From: an uncultured Pelagibacteraceae bacterium
GTDB taxonomy: Bacteria > Pseudomonadota > Alphaproteobacteria > Pelagibacterales > Pelagibacteraceae
Length of the DNA: 64,000 nucleotides
NCBI GenBank assembly: GCA_902619925.1
Contig: CACNFY010000001.1
Span: 124,001 to 188,000, forward strand
Direction: 5' to 3'
Under the pieces are notes generated by a model. The model searched no databases. It had not been told where the DNA came from and was given only the letters and a program-made list of their open reading frames with translations. The position numbers were made by a program, and so were the translations under genes. Below are positions 35,046 through 44,160 of this stretch, in pieces; within the stretch, counting starts at the first letter, position 1, and each line of letters starts with the position of its first letter.

Positions 35046-36586
35046 AAATTAAAATAAAAACAGCATTAATATCTGTGTATGACAAAAATAATTTGAGTGA
35101 AATTTTATCCACATTAAAAAAACATCAAGTAAAAATTATCAGCTCTGGCGGTACATATAAAAAAATAATAGATCTAGGATTTAATTGTAAAGAAGTGTCT
35201 GAATATACTGGTTCGCCTGAAATATTAGATGGTAGAGTAAAAACATTACATCCGAAAATACATGCTGGAATACTTAATAAAAATAAAGATAAAATTCATA
35301 AAAAACAAATGATAAAGTTAGGGTATGAAAATATTGATTTAATAATTGTAAATTTTTACCCTTTCCAAGATATATTAAATTCTACAAAAGCCCATGATAA
35401 AATTATAGAGAATATAGATATCGGCGGACCTACTATGGTAAGAGCTGCCGCTAAGAACTTTGAATATAAAACAGTAATTACCTCAGCTAAACAATACAAT
35501 AGTTTAAAAGATGAATTAAAATTAAATAATGGTAAAACATCAAAACAATTTAGACAGAAAATGTCAAAAGATGCATTTTTAGAGACAGCTTACTACGAAG
35601 CAGTTATATCTAATTATTTTAATAAATTATCAAATGATAAATTCCCTTCTAAAAAAATTATATTTGGAGAGAAAATTAATAAATTAAGATATGGAGAAAA
35701 CCCTCATCAAGAAGCATCAGTTTATTCTCAAAATACATTTAGTATTAAGCAACTATCAGGTAAAAAACTTAGTTATAATAATTATAATGATATGTTTTCA
35801 GCAATCAATATAACAAAAGTTTTACCTAAAAATTTAGGCTGTGTAGTTTTGAAACACTCAAATCCTTGTGGCGTCTCGATAAACAAAAATAGACTAGGTA
35901 GTTTAAAGTCAGCCATTAATTGTGATCCAATTAGTGCTTTTGGTGGAATAATTTCTTGTAATTTTAAAATTGACAGATACATAGCAAAAGAATTAAATAA
36001 AATTTTTCTAGAAATAGTCATTGGTAAAGGATTTACAAATGATGCCCTTAAGATCTTAAAAAAGAAAAAAAACTTAAGACTAATTGATACAAATACTTTA
36101 AAAAAAAGTGATACAAATCTTAGTGTAATTTCACGTTCTGACAATTTACTTATTCAAGAATCGGACGATATAATACTCGATAAAAAGAATTTTAAAGTAG
36201 TCTCAAAAATAAAACCAAATAAAAATGTTTTAAATAATCTAATTTTTGCTTTTAATGTTTGCCGTTTTGTAAAATCAAACGCAATAGTAATATCTAAAAA
36301 TTTATCTACAATTGGTATAGGATCTGGTCAAACTAGTAGACTAGATAGCTGTGATATTGCAATTAATAAGATGAGAAAATTTAAATTAAATGATTTAAAC
36401 GATAATATTTGTGCTGCATCCGATGCTTTTTTCCCTTTTACAGATGGTGTGGAGAAGTTGGCTGTAGCAGGTATAAAAGCTATAATTCAACCTTCAGGCT
36501 CAATAAGAGATAAAGAGATAATAAAATTAGCAAATAAACTTGGTCTAATACTGGTATTTTCTAAAACTAGACATTTTAATCATTAA
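35042..36586 (+). CDS. purH: Bifunctional AICAR formyltransferase / IMP cyclohydrolase
   Basis: PurH carries out the last two steps of purine synthesis. The 514-residue protein has an N-terminal MGS-type IMP cyclohydrolase domain (ALISVYDKNNLSEIL, SSGGTYKKI, LDGRVKTLHPKIHAGIL) and a C-terminal AICAR transformylase domain (LRYGENPHQEASVY, VVLKHSNPCGVS, ISAFGGIISCN, GIGSGQTSRLDS and ASDAFFPFTDGVE). It overlaps the heparinase-like gene by 4 bases and the convergent phhB gene by 4 bases. Confidence 0.97.
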   Translation: MKIKIKTALISVYDKNNLSEILSTLKKHQVKIISSGGTYKKIIDLGFNCKEVSEYTGSPEILDGRVKTLHPKIHAGILNKNKDKIHKKQMIKLGYENIDLIIVNFYPFQDILNSTKAHDKIIENIDIGGPTMVRAAAKNFEYKTVITSAKQYNSLKDELKLNNGKTSKQFRQKMSKDAFLETAYYEAVISNYFNKLSNDKFPSKKIIFGEKINKLRYGENPHQEASVYSQNTFSIKQLSGKKLSYNNYNDMFSAINITKVLPKNLGCVVLKHSNPCGVSINKNRLGSLKSAINCDPISAFGGIISCNFKIDRYIAKELNKIFLEIVIGKGFTNDALKILKKKKNLRLIDTNTLKKSDTNLSVISRSDNLLIQESDDIILDKKNFKVVSKIKPNKNVLNNLIFAFNVCRFVKSNAIVISKNLSTIGIGSGQTSRLDSCDIAINKMRKFKLNDLNDNICAASDAFFPFTDGVEKLAVAGIKAIIQPSGSIRDKEIIKLANKLGLILVFSKTRHFNH

Positions 36587-36921
36587 GAAATTTTATCAAT
36601 TTTTGCAGCTAAAACGAAATCACTTTCGTGAAGTCCATTAATTGCATGTGTAAAAATTTTTATTTTTGCATATCCCCAACCAAACCAAATATCAGGATGA
36701 TGGCCCTCTTTCTCGGCTATTTCGCCAATTATATTCACAAATTTCTGACTTTCTAAAAAATTATTAAATTTGAATTCTTTTAAAAGATAAAAATTTTTTT
36801 TATCATCAGATTTCACATTCCACCCATCAACTTTTTTTAAATAGTTATGAATTTCACTAATATCAAAACTTGGTATTCCACCTTCACAAGGTATACATTT
36901 TTTATCTGCTAAATCAGTCAT
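36583..36921 (-). CDS. phhB: Pterin-4a-carbinolamine dehydratase
   Basis: This 112-residue enzyme dehydrates 4a-hydroxytetrahydrobiopterin. The C-terminal part shows the family site: EFKFNNFLESQKFVNIIGEI, then AEKEGHHPDIWFGWGYAKIK and ahead of the end FTHAINGLHESDFVLAAKID. The frame continues upstream to 36981 through the tRNA gene, so I start at ATG 36921 (MTDLADKKCIPCEGG), 16 bases past the tRNA 3' end. It may share a transcript with tRNA-Gly. Confidence 0.93.
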   Translation of the reverse strand: MTDLADKKCIPCEGGIPSFDISEIHNYLKKVDGWNVKSDDKKNFYLLKEFKFNNFLESQKFVNIIGEIAEKEGHHPDIWFGWGYAKIKIFTHAINGLHESDFVLAAKIDKIS

Positions 36922-36936
36922 AAAATTTCCTTTTCT

Positions 36937-37011
36937 TGGAGCGGGCAATGGGACTTGAACCCACGACCTTCTCGTTGGCAACGAGACGCTCTACCACTGA
37001 GCTATGCCCGC
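36937..37011 (-). tRNA. tRNA-Gly (anticodon GCC)
   Basis: Read on the minus strand, GCGGGCA (5' end) pairs with TGCCCGC. The D-arm contains TAGCTCAGTGGTAGAGC. The anticodon arm is TCTCG-TTGCCAA-CGAGA with anticodon GCC, and the T-arm has GTGGGTTCAAGTCCCAT. The discriminator T is followed by an encoded CCA at 36939-36937. All arms close properly. It is the only tRNA I find in the window. Confidence 0.97.
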
Positions 37012-37062
37012 TTATTTCATAATTATAATTAGCAGTTTTCATGATTGCAAGCTATATTATTT

Positions 37063-37899
37063 ATGATGATAATTTGGTTAGCCTCATATCCTAAAAGTGG
37101 GAACACTTGGATAAGATCTTTTTTGTCGGCTTACTATTTCACTGATGATGGTTTATTTAAATTTAATCTCCTTGAAAAATTTAAACAGTTTCCAAGTAAA
37201 GATTTTATTAATAAAGAGTTAAATGATCCAGGAAAAATAATTAACTACTGGCATCCTATACAAGAAAAATTATTGCAAGACAGAAAAATAAAATTTATTA
37301 AAACACATAATGCTTTGGTCAGCCTAAATAATATAAAATTTACCACACCCAAATATACTCTTGGTGCTATATATATTGTTAGAGACCCTAGAAATCTAAT
37401 TACATCATTGAAGGATCATACGGATATTTCCTATGAAGAAGCTTTAAAATTTATGACAGACAAAGACACAATACTGTATGATATAGAGTCCGGAGATTAT
37501 GATGCAACTCATTTTATAGGATCATGGTCAGACCATTATAAATCATGGACAAATAACAGCGACTTCAAAACTATTGTGATAAGATACGAAGACCTTGAGA
37601 AAAATTGTGAAAATGTTTTTAGAGATTTAATATATTTTATTAATGGTTTACTTAGAGCAAATGATAATATTGATGAAAGAAAATTTCAAAATTCAATGAA
37701 AACAACAAGTTTTTCAAATTTGAGAAATCTAGAAGACAAGGGGGAGTTTAATGAAAACGTTGTTTCTTTAAAAACTAATAATAAAGTTAAATTTTTTAAT
37801 CTAGGTTTTAAAAATAAGTGGCAGAAAATTTTATCTGAAGATATGAAATTAAATATAAATGAAAAATTTAAATCTGATATCGAAATATTAAAGTATTAA
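37063..37899 (+). CDS. Sulfotransferase family protein
   Basis: This 278-residue cytoplasmic protein begins IIWLASYPKSGNTWIRSFL, the 5'-phosphosulfate loop for the PAPS cofactor (YPKSGNTW, residues 9-16), and has the 3'-phosphate motif IVRDPRNLITS near residue 110. It also has TIVIRYEDLEKN near 170 and GFKNKWQKILSEDM at the end, both typical of the family. I use ATG 37063; a TTG at 37045 is in frame. The acceptor is unknown, perhaps a surface glycan or lipid. Confidence 0.88.
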   Translation: MMIIWLASYPKSGNTWIRSFLSAYYFTDDGLFKFNLLEKFKQFPSKDFINKELNDPGKIINYWHPIQEKLLQDRKIKFIKTHNALVSLNNIKFTTPKYTLGAIYIVRDPRNLITSLKDHTDISYEEALKFMTDKDTILYDIESGDYDATHFIGSWSDHYKSWTNNSDFKTIVIRYEDLEKNCENVFRDLIYFINGLLRANDNIDERKFQNSMKTTSFSNLRNLEDKGEFNENVVSLKTNNKVKFFNLGFKNKWQKILSEDMKLNINEKFKSDIEILKY

Positions 37900-37960
37900 A
37901 TTAAAAAGAAATATTAAAATCTATATAGAAATTAATTTAAAATTTGATAGAATAATAAGT

Positions 37961-38599
37961 ATGTTTAAAGATTTACCGCTAGAACTTCCTGTGTTTCCTT
38001 TATCTAATTTTATAATATTTCCAGAAACAACAGTGCCATTAAATATTTTTGAACCAAGGTATTTACAGATGGTAGATGACAGCATGAAAACACATCGAAT
38101 GATAGGAATGATTCAGCCAAAGAAAATTTCTGATAAAGGTAAGCCGCTTCTTTACCAAATTGGTTGTGCTGGGAAAATAACTAGCTTTAATGAAACAGAT
38201 GATGGGAGATACTTAATTATTTTAAGCGGAGTTAGTAGATTTAACATTATGGAAGAAATTGAAGGAGATAAAATGTACCGAGTTTGTAAGGTTGATTATC
38301 AAAATTTTACACAAGATCTTACAGCTCAGAAACAAGATATAAAATTTTCAGATTTGGAATTGATATTTAAAAATTTGAAATCCCTATTTAAAAAGCAAGG
38401 ATATGTGATTAATTGGAAAGATATAGAAAAACAAAGTCTCGATCAAACTATTAATACCTTATCGATGGCCTCTCCATTTTCTTTGGAAGAAAAACAAATA
38501 TTGCTTGAGACACCAAACATAAACAACAGAAAGCAAAAACTAGAAGAAATATTGCAAACTTATTTATTAGACGATTTTAGTAATACTACTTTACAATAA
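37961..38599 (+). CDS. Stand-alone LON substrate-binding domain protein
   Basis: This 212-residue protein matches the N-terminal (PUA-like) domain of Lon protease without the ATPase or protease parts: LPVFPLSNFIIFPETTVPLN, then IFEPRYLQMVDD, GCAGKITSFNETDDGRYLI and LSGVSRFNI. The C-terminal part is helical and ends LEEILQTYLLDD. Alphaproteobacteria commonly carry such a gene. Its function is unknown; protein binding is inferred. It ends one base from the convergent UbiH-like gene. Confidence 0.92.
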   Translation: MFKDLPLELPVFPLSNFIIFPETTVPLNIFEPRYLQMVDDSMKTHRMIGMIQPKKISDKGKPLLYQIGCAGKITSFNETDDGRYLIILSGVSRFNIMEEIEGDKMYRVCKVDYQNFTQDLTAQKQDIKFSDLELIFKNLKSLFKKQGYVINWKDIEKQSLDQTINTLSMASPFSLEEKQILLETPNINNRKQKLEEILQTYLLDDFSNTTLQ

Positions 38600-38600
38600 A

Positions 38601-39680
38601 TTATAAGCCTTTGTTTGCAATCTCTGTTCCAAATCTTGTTATTAAATAAGTTTCATTAATTTTTTTAAATATTTTTTTTGAAATATTGTCCGGTATTTTA
38701 TTTTCAAAATAAAATAAACTGTTAATAATGTCTATACCAGTTGCAAATATTGTATTTCTAAATTTTGCTTTGCTCTCAAATTCTTTTAATAAATATTTAT
38801 CAGCCGGGTATCCCAAATCCATTTTTTTATCGATTAATTTTGAGAGAGTTATTATATCTCTTATACTCATATTTAGCCCTTGCCCAGCTAATGGGTGGAT
38901 CTGATGTAATTGTTCACCAAAAGCAAGTATGTTATTGTGTATATAATTTCTTAATAGAGATAATTTTAAATCAAAATATTTAATATTATTGAACTTTTTA
39001 ATATTATATTTTTTATTATAAAAAATAATTAATTTTTTAAATCTTTCTTTATCTATTTTATTACTATTTTTTATAGAAAAAACGATTGAAGTTCTTTTAT
39101 TATCTATAGGTAAAAAAGCCAAAGGCCCATGAGTTGTAAATATCTGAGATGCAACATTATTTTTTATTAGTGAGTGATTTATAATAGTTATGTATGCTTT
39201 GGTGTAATAATTTTTTATTATTCTTTTTCCAAATTTACTTTTTATACGTTTATGTTTAAGATCAGTATCTATAATTAAATTGTATTTATTTTTAAAATTT
39301 TGAGAATAAATTTTATCTTCTTTAATTATTTTTTCCTTATAAAATTTACTTTTCTTTAAATTTGAAATTAACTTAAATAATTTCGTATATTCAAACAGTG
39401 AGAATTGAATACGATTATTTGATAAAAAAGTTAATGCTTCATTATTTAAATCTCTACCTCTATAAACTTTGATTTTGTCAATTTTGTTACCTATTTGTTC
39501 AATTTTTGGAAAAAAATTTACTAAAAATTTTAAATTGCTTTCTGTTATTGCAACTGTTCTTAATGAATAATCTTTAAGATTTGCTTTTTTGAAATATAAA
39601 TCAACTGCTATCTTTTTACTTGTAATAATTTTTGCTAGTATAAGCGCTGTTAATCCCTTTCCTATTATACAAATTTTCAT
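38601..39680 (-). CDS. UbiH/UbiF-like FAD-dependent monooxygenase
   Basis: This 359-residue flavoprotein shows an ADP-binding start ICIIGKGLTALILAKII, the RTVAI segment near residue 42 and the second FAD motif ILAFGEQLHQIHPLAGQGLNM near 252-272, which matches the GD-x-AHxxxPxxGQGxN pattern of ubiquinone hydroxylases with the Asp replaced by Glu. It is about 40 residues shorter than usual and the central part is divergent. Ring hydroxylation in ubiquinone synthesis is the likely role. It is divergent from ftsK. Confidence 0.82.
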   Translation of the reverse strand: MKICIIGKGLTALILAKIITSKKIAVDLYFKKANLKDYSLRTVAITESNLKFLVNFFPKIEQIGNKIDKIKVYRGRDLNNEALTFLSNNRIQFSLFEYTKLFKLISNLKKSKFYKEKIIKEDKIYSQNFKNKYNLIIDTDLKHKRIKSKFGKRIIKNYYTKAYITIINHSLIKNNVASQIFTTHGPLAFLPIDNKRTSIVFSIKNSNKIDKERFKKLIIFYNKKYNIKKFNNIKYFDLKLSLLRNYIHNNILAFGEQLHQIHPLAGQGLNMSIRDIITLSKLIDKKMDLGYPADKYLLKEFESKAKFRNTIFATGIDIINSLFYFENKIPDNISKKIFKKINETYLITRFGTEIANKGL

Positions 39681-39711
39681 AGATAAAATTAATTTTATCA
39701 GTAAAAATTAA

Positions 39712-41838
39712 ATGATACAAAGTGTCAATTTTGAGTCGAAAAATATGAAAATAAAAAAAATATTGAATAATATTGGAAATTTTGTAATTAAAAGGTTTAT
39801 AGAGCTATTTGGACTTTTGCTAGCTAGCTTTTCAATTTTACTATTTATTTCTTTGACATCTTATTCTCCTGAGGATCCTAATTTTATATTTAGTGACCAG
39901 ACAGAAATCAATAATCTGATGGGTTTTAGAGGAAGCTATGCGTCTGACTTATTATATCAATCATTCGGTTTAACAGCTCTTTTAATTCCAATTACAATAT
40001 TAATAACAGGTATTAATATAATAAGATTAAAAGAATTCTTTTTATTTTTACGAAATTTTTTTTATATGTGTATCTATATAATATTTGGTTCTTATTTTTT
40101 CACAACTTTTTATCAACAATCTTTCAATTTAACAATAAATGGCAATGGGGGTTTTGTAGGAAATTATTTATTTGATAGATTGAATTTGTCCCAAAAAATT
40201 ATTGAAAATAATTTTGTTTATTTTGGTTTAGTTTTTTTAGTTTTATTTTTTTTTTTAATTTCAATAAATTTCAAAATTTCTACAATTAAAAAATTTTCTA
40301 ATGTAATTAAAAATTTTTTTAAAAATAAAGAAAGCAATAGTGAGCTAACTAACAAAAACTATGATATTAATAAAGACGAAAATTATTCTACAGTAAAATC
40401 TGAAAGAGAAGTTCAAGCTGATTTACCATTTAATAAATACTCAAAAAATGAGTTAGATAAAAAATTTAAACTTCCAAAAGTTGATATATTAAATAAGCCA
40501 GTTGAAACAAGTAAAAGCAAAAAAGATAATCAAAGTATAAATGAAGCTTTTTTAGAAAAAATACTTTTAGACTTCGGTGTTGAAGGTATGATAAAAAAAG
40601 TCAATTATGGTCCAGTTGTAACCTTAAATGAATTCGAACCTGCCGCAGGGGTTAAAGTTTCAAAAATAATAAATTTATCTGAGGATATAGCTAGAAGTAC
40701 CAAATCCGAGTCTGCAAGAATTTCTACGATACCTGGAAGTAATACTATTGGAATTGAGATACCAAATTTGACAAGAGAAAATGTTTATCTTAGAGAAATT
40801 ATTTCAAATCAAAATTTTTCTAGAAAAGAAAATAAATTACCAATAGCTTTAGGAAAAAGTATTTCTGGTGTGCCAATTGTTGGTGATTTAAGTGCTATGC
40901 CTCACTTACTAATTGCTGGCACAACTGGATCGGGTAAATCAGTATGTATAAACACTATTATTTTATCTCTTTTATACAAACACACACCGGATAAATGTAA
41001 ATTTATTTTGATAGATCCAAAAATGTTAGAATTATCTGTATATGAGGGTATTCCCCATCTTCTTTGTCCTGTCATAACTGAGGCCAAAAAAGCAGCATCA
41101 GTTCTAGGATGGATTGTTAAAGAAATGGAGAGCAGATACAGACTAATGACCAAAGAAGGTGTGAGAAATATAGATGGTTATAATTCGAAACATAAATTAC
41201 CTATGCCATATATTGTTGTAATTGTTGATGAAATGTCTGATCTAATGCATGTTGCAGGAAAAGAGATTGAAGGATACATACAAAAATTATCACAGATGGC
41301 TAGAGCATCGGGTATCCACATTATTATGGCAACTCAAAGACCAAGCGTTGATGTAATTACTGGAACTATAAAGGCGAATTTTCCAACTCGAATTTCATTT
41401 CAAGTGAGTTCAAAAATTGATAGTAGGACTATTTTAGGAGAACAGGGTGCTGAACAATTGCTTGGAAAGGGAGATATGCTTTATATGTCATCTGCAAATA
41501 GAATTGTCAGAATACACGCACCATTTGTTTCTGACGATGAAATAGAAAAAGTTAACAATTTTATAAAAGACCAAGCAGACCCGGATTATATAGATGAGAT
41601 CTTAAGCTTTGCAGATGAAAGAGAGAGAGCAAAAATTAGTAGTGATGAAGATAATGAGGATGAACTCTACCAGAAAGCTCTAGATATTGTAAAACTCGAA
41701 AACAAAGCATCTACCTCATTTTTACAGAGAAAACTTCAAATTGGTTATAATAGGGCTGCAAGAATCGTTGATATGATGGAGGAAAGAGGTGAAATTAGCA
41801 AACCAAACCATGTTGGTAAAAGAGATATAATTAAGTGA
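39712..41838 (+). CDS. ftsK: DNA translocase FtsK
   Basis: FtsK couples division to chromosome segregation. The 708-residue protein has four N-terminal membrane helices (about 25-185), a linker shorter than in E. coli, and the motor: KVNYGPVVTLNEFEPAAGVK, Walker A GTTGSGKS at 403-410, FILIDPKMLELS, Walker B YIVVIVDEMSDL, MATQRPSVDVITG and GEQGAEQLLGKGDMLY. The C-terminal winged-helix gamma domain (FLQRKLQIGYNRAARIVDMM) would recognise polar DNA sequences. The ATG at 39712 is used; ATG 39745 is an alternative. It overlaps lolA by 4 bases. Confidence 0.96.
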   Translation: MIQSVNFESKNMKIKKILNNIGNFVIKRFIELFGLLLASFSILLFISLTSYSPEDPNFIFSDQTEINNLMGFRGSYASDLLYQSFGLTALLIPITILITGINIIRLKEFFLFLRNFFYMCIYIIFGSYFFTTFYQQSFNLTINGNGGFVGNYLFDRLNLSQKIIENNFVYFGLVFLVLFFFLISINFKISTIKKFSNVIKNFFKNKESNSELTNKNYDINKDENYSTVKSEREVQADLPFNKYSKNELDKKFKLPKVDILNKPVETSKSKKDNQSINEAFLEKILLDFGVEGMIKKVNYGPVVTLNEFEPAAGVKVSKIINLSEDIARSTKSESARISTIPGSNTIGIEIPNLTRENVYLREIISNQNFSRKENKLPIALGKSISGVPIVGDLSAMPHLLIAGTTGSGKSVCINTIILSLLYKHTPDKCKFILIDPKMLELSVYEGIPHLLCPVITEAKKAASVLGWIVKEMESRYRLMTKEGVRNIDGYNSKHKLPMPYIVVIVDEMSDLMHVAGKEIEGYIQKLSQMARASGIHIIMATQRPSVDVITGTIKANFPTRISFQVSSKIDSRTILGEQGAEQLLGKGDMLYMSSANRIVRIHAPFVSDDEIEKVNNFIKDQADPDYIDEILSFADERERAKISSDEDNEDELYQKALDIVKLENKASTSFLQRKLQIGYNRAARIVDMMEERGEISKPNHVGKRDIIK

Positions 41839-42389
41839 ATAGAACATATTTAATTATATTAATAATTTTAATACCTTTTAACGTATTAGCGGGAGTAAAA
41901 GATAAAATAATATACAATTTAAATAATTTAGAAAATATAAATTTTAAATTTATTCAAACTATTGAAGGTAAAGATGAAAAAGGTAAATGTACTATTGCCT
42001 ATCCAAAAAAAATTTATTGTAAATATTCAAAATTTAATAAAATTCTGGTTTCTAACGGTAATTCATTAGTTATAAAAACGAATAAAAACAATCAATACTA
42101 CAGATATAAAATAGAAAATACTCCATTAAATTTTTTATTAGATAAAAAGTATATTATTGCAAAAATAAATGAGTTTAATTACAAAATTATAGATGAAAAA
42201 TATTATATGTTCTCTTTAAATGAAAAAAACCAAAATATAAATATTTTTTTTGACAAGGTAAATTTAGAACTTATAGGATGGCAAACAGAAGATTTATATC
42301 AAAATCTTTCTATTACGTATATATTTGATGTAAAAAAAAATAAAAAAATAGATTATAATATTTTTAAATTACCCACTCAAATTTTTTAA
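41835..42389 (+). CDS. lolA: Outer-membrane lipoprotein carrier protein LolA-like
   Basis: LolA ferries lipoproteins from the inner to the outer membrane. The 184-residue protein starts at GTG (41835, overlapping the ftsK TGA), has a signal peptide (residues 1-19, cut after LA) and then the LolA-type pattern: NLENINFKFIQTIEGKDEKG, KIYCKYSKFNKILVSNGNSL and NPLNFLLD-like TPLNFLLDKK. It is rich in lysine and asparagine and divergent. The place after ftsK is standard in alphaproteobacteria. It overlaps the convergent GNAT gene by 4 bases. Confidence 0.85.
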   Translation: MNRTYLIILIILIPFNVLAGVKDKIIYNLNNLENINFKFIQTIEGKDEKGKCTIAYPKKIYCKYSKFNKILVSNGNSLVIKTNKNNQYYRYKIENTPLNFLLDKKYIIAKINEFNYKIIDEKYYMFSLNEKNQNINIFFDKVNLELIGWQTEDLYQNLSITYIFDVKKNKKIDYNIFKLPTQIF

Positions 42390-42892
42390 GCAGATATTTT
42401 AATTTTTTCTTCTTTAAAAATTTTCATACCTCTGGATAAATAATTTTTAATTGCATTTTTATGATCTAATGTACATGTATGCACCCAAACTCTTTTACTA
42501 TCATCAATTAAAGACAACTCTATAGCCTTTGATAATAAATAAGCTCCATATCTTTTATTTCGATATTCCTCTAAAATTCCAAAGTATGCTATTTCATGTT
42601 CGTTGTTATCTTTATTATGAATTTGTTCAAAATACCCAGCTAGTTCTTCGCCTTCTTTAAGAATATAAGTTTTAACTGAATTGTTAGTAATATAATTACT
42701 CCATATTTGATCATTCCATGAAAGTCTATCTGTCCATCTGTGGTTTTTTCCTATCTGTTTATAAAAAAATTTATTTAAATTAAAATCTGGTTTTGTTACT
42801 AATTGAAATGCTACATCTTTATTAGGTGCATTTACTTTTTTTAAGTCTTTTAAATCTCTAATTTCTAGATAATATCTTAAAACTTCTCTCAT
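42386..42892 (-). CDS. GNAT-family N-acetyltransferase
   Basis: This 168-residue protein has a GNAT acyl-CoA-binding core: AGYFEQIHNKDNNEHEIAYF, then GILEEYRNKRYGAYLLSKAI (motif A, R-x-x-R-Y-G) and VWVHTCTLDHKNAIKNYLSR. The acceptor is unknown. Its ATG overlaps the HIT gene stop (ATGA), so it is cotranscribed with the HIT protein and possibly with mtkB-mtkA-mcl upstream. Confidence 0.9.
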   Translation of the reverse strand: MREVLRYYLEIRDLKDLKKVNAPNKDVAFQLVTKPDFNLNKFFYKQIGKNHRWTDRLSWNDQIWSNYITNNSVKTYILKEGEELAGYFEQIHNKDNNEHEIAYFGILEEYRNKRYGAYLLSKAIELSLIDDSKRVWVHTCTLDHKNAIKNYLSRGMKIFKEEKIKISA

Positions 42893-43257
42893 TTTTGCAC
42901 CATTTTACCAACATTTTCTCCACCTATTAAATGAAAATGTAAATGAGGAACTTCTTGTCCGCCATTTTCACCTATATTTGAAATAGCTCTATATCCTTTT
43001 CCATTTTTTGAGGAAATATTCAATTTTTTTGTAACTGTAGAAATTCCTTTCATTAAACCATGGATTTCTTCTTTTGATGCATTTTCATTGAAATCATCAA
43101 GATCAATGTATTGACCCTTAGGTATTACTAAGGCATGAATTTTTCTTTGAGGACTTACATCATAAAAAGATAAAACATATTCGTCTTCATAAATTTTATC
43201 ACAAGGAACTTCTCCTCTTAAAATTTTTGCAAAAATGTTATTGTCATCATATTTCAT
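42889..43257 (-). CDS. Histidine triad (HIT) nucleotide-binding protein
   Basis: This 122-residue HINT-type protein has the nucleotide pocket start NIFAKILRGEVPCDKIYED, the strand HALVIPKGQYIDLDDF and the triad VPHLHFHLIGG with H105, H107 and H109. It likely hydrolyses purine phosphoramidates. It lies 10 bases after the malate-CoA ligase alpha gene on the same strand and overlaps the GNAT gene by 4 bases. Confidence 0.95.
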   Translation of the reverse strand: MKYDDNNIFAKILRGEVPCDKIYEDEYVLSFYDVSPQRKIHALVIPKGQYIDLDDFNENASKEEIHGLMKGISTVTKKLNISSKNGKGYRAISNIGENGGQEVPHLHFHLIGGENVGKMVQK

Positions 43258-43267
43258 TGCAACTCAT

Positions 43268-44155
43268 TTATTTTCTACTTAAAACATCCTTTACTGTTTC
43301 TCCCATCACTGAAGGATTCTTAGAGATGGTTACTCCAAATTCTTTCAAAATCTCTACCTTCTCAACCGCACTTTCTCCATAAGCAGAGACTATAGCTCCA
43401 GCATGACCCATTACCCTGCCTTTTGGAGCGGTTAAACCTGCTATGTAAGCTATAACAGGTTTTTTCATATTTTGTTTTGCAAATTCTCCAGCTGCAACCT
43501 CTTGCGGACCTCCTATTTCTCCGATCATTAGTACTGCATCAGTTTCATCATCTTCCTCAAATTTACCAATTATATCTTTAAAAGAACTTCCATTTATTGG
43601 ATCTCCACCAATTCCAACACTTGTTGAAATTCCAATATTAAGATCTTTTAATTGTTGTGCAGCTTCATATCCAAGAGTCCCAGATCTGCTAATTATTCCA
43701 ACTCTTCCTTCTTTATAAATATGCCCGGGCATAATGCCTAGCATTGATTTACCAGGACTTATTATTCCTGCACAATTGGGTCCTACTAAACTCATTTTCT
43801 CAGATTTGGAATACCTTCTCATATATCTTTTAATTTTTATCATGTCGTGGGATGGGATGCCATCAACTATCGCAACACATGTTCTTATACCTGCATCAGC
43901 AGCTTCCATAGCGGAGTCGGCTGCAAATGCTGGCGGAACAAATAAAATTGAGGCGGTAGCATTTGTACTATCAACAGCCTCTTTTACAGTGTTAAAAACT
44001 GGAAGATTCAAATGTTTTGTTCCTCCTTTACCCGGAGTTACTCCTCCAACAACATTTGATCCATATTTAATCATTTCATCTGCATGAAATGTACCCATTT
44101 TTCCAGTAAATCCTTGAATTATAATCTTAGTATTTTTATCTATTATAACTGCCAT
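43268..44155 (-). CDS. mtkB: Malate-CoA ligase (succinyl-CoA ligase-like) alpha subunit
   Basis: This 295-residue subunit binds CoA and carries the phosphohistidine. Motifs are VQG-type IIQGFTGKMGTFHADEMI, NVVGGVTPGKGGTKH, LVGPNCAGIISPGKSMLGIM, ISRSGTLGYEAA and the phosphorylated H251 in VMGHAGAIVSA. Several blocks, including GKMGTFHADEMIKYGSNV, look more like malate thiokinase MtkB of serine-cycle methylotrophs than like SucD of the citric acid cycle. The malyl-CoA lyase gene in the same operon supports this. Plain SucD annotation is the alternative. Confidence 0.87.
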   Translation of the reverse strand: MAVIIDKNTKIIIQGFTGKMGTFHADEMIKYGSNVVGGVTPGKGGTKHLNLPVFNTVKEAVDSTNATASILFVPPAFAADSAMEAADAGIRTCVAIVDGIPSHDMIKIKRYMRRYSKSEKMSLVGPNCAGIISPGKSMLGIMPGHIYKEGRVGIISRSGTLGYEAAQQLKDLNIGISTSVGIGGDPINGSSFKDIIGKFEEDDETDAVLMIGEIGGPQEVAAGEFAKQNMKKPVIAYIAGLTAPKGRVMGHAGAIVSAYGESAVEKVEILKEFGVTISKNPSVMGETVKDVLSRK

Positions 44156-44160
44156 AATTG

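Noticed and set aside
36922..36981. Upstream extension of phhB by 20 residues
   Set aside because: The extension reads through the 3' half of tRNA-Gly; ATG 36921 gives the normal family N-terminus.
43734..44087. Open frame on the plus strand antisense to mtkB, with others like it opposite hisF, hslU, rho and ccmF
   Set aside because: They lie entirely opposite well-supported genes, have no recognisable domains, and arise from codon bias of the real gene.
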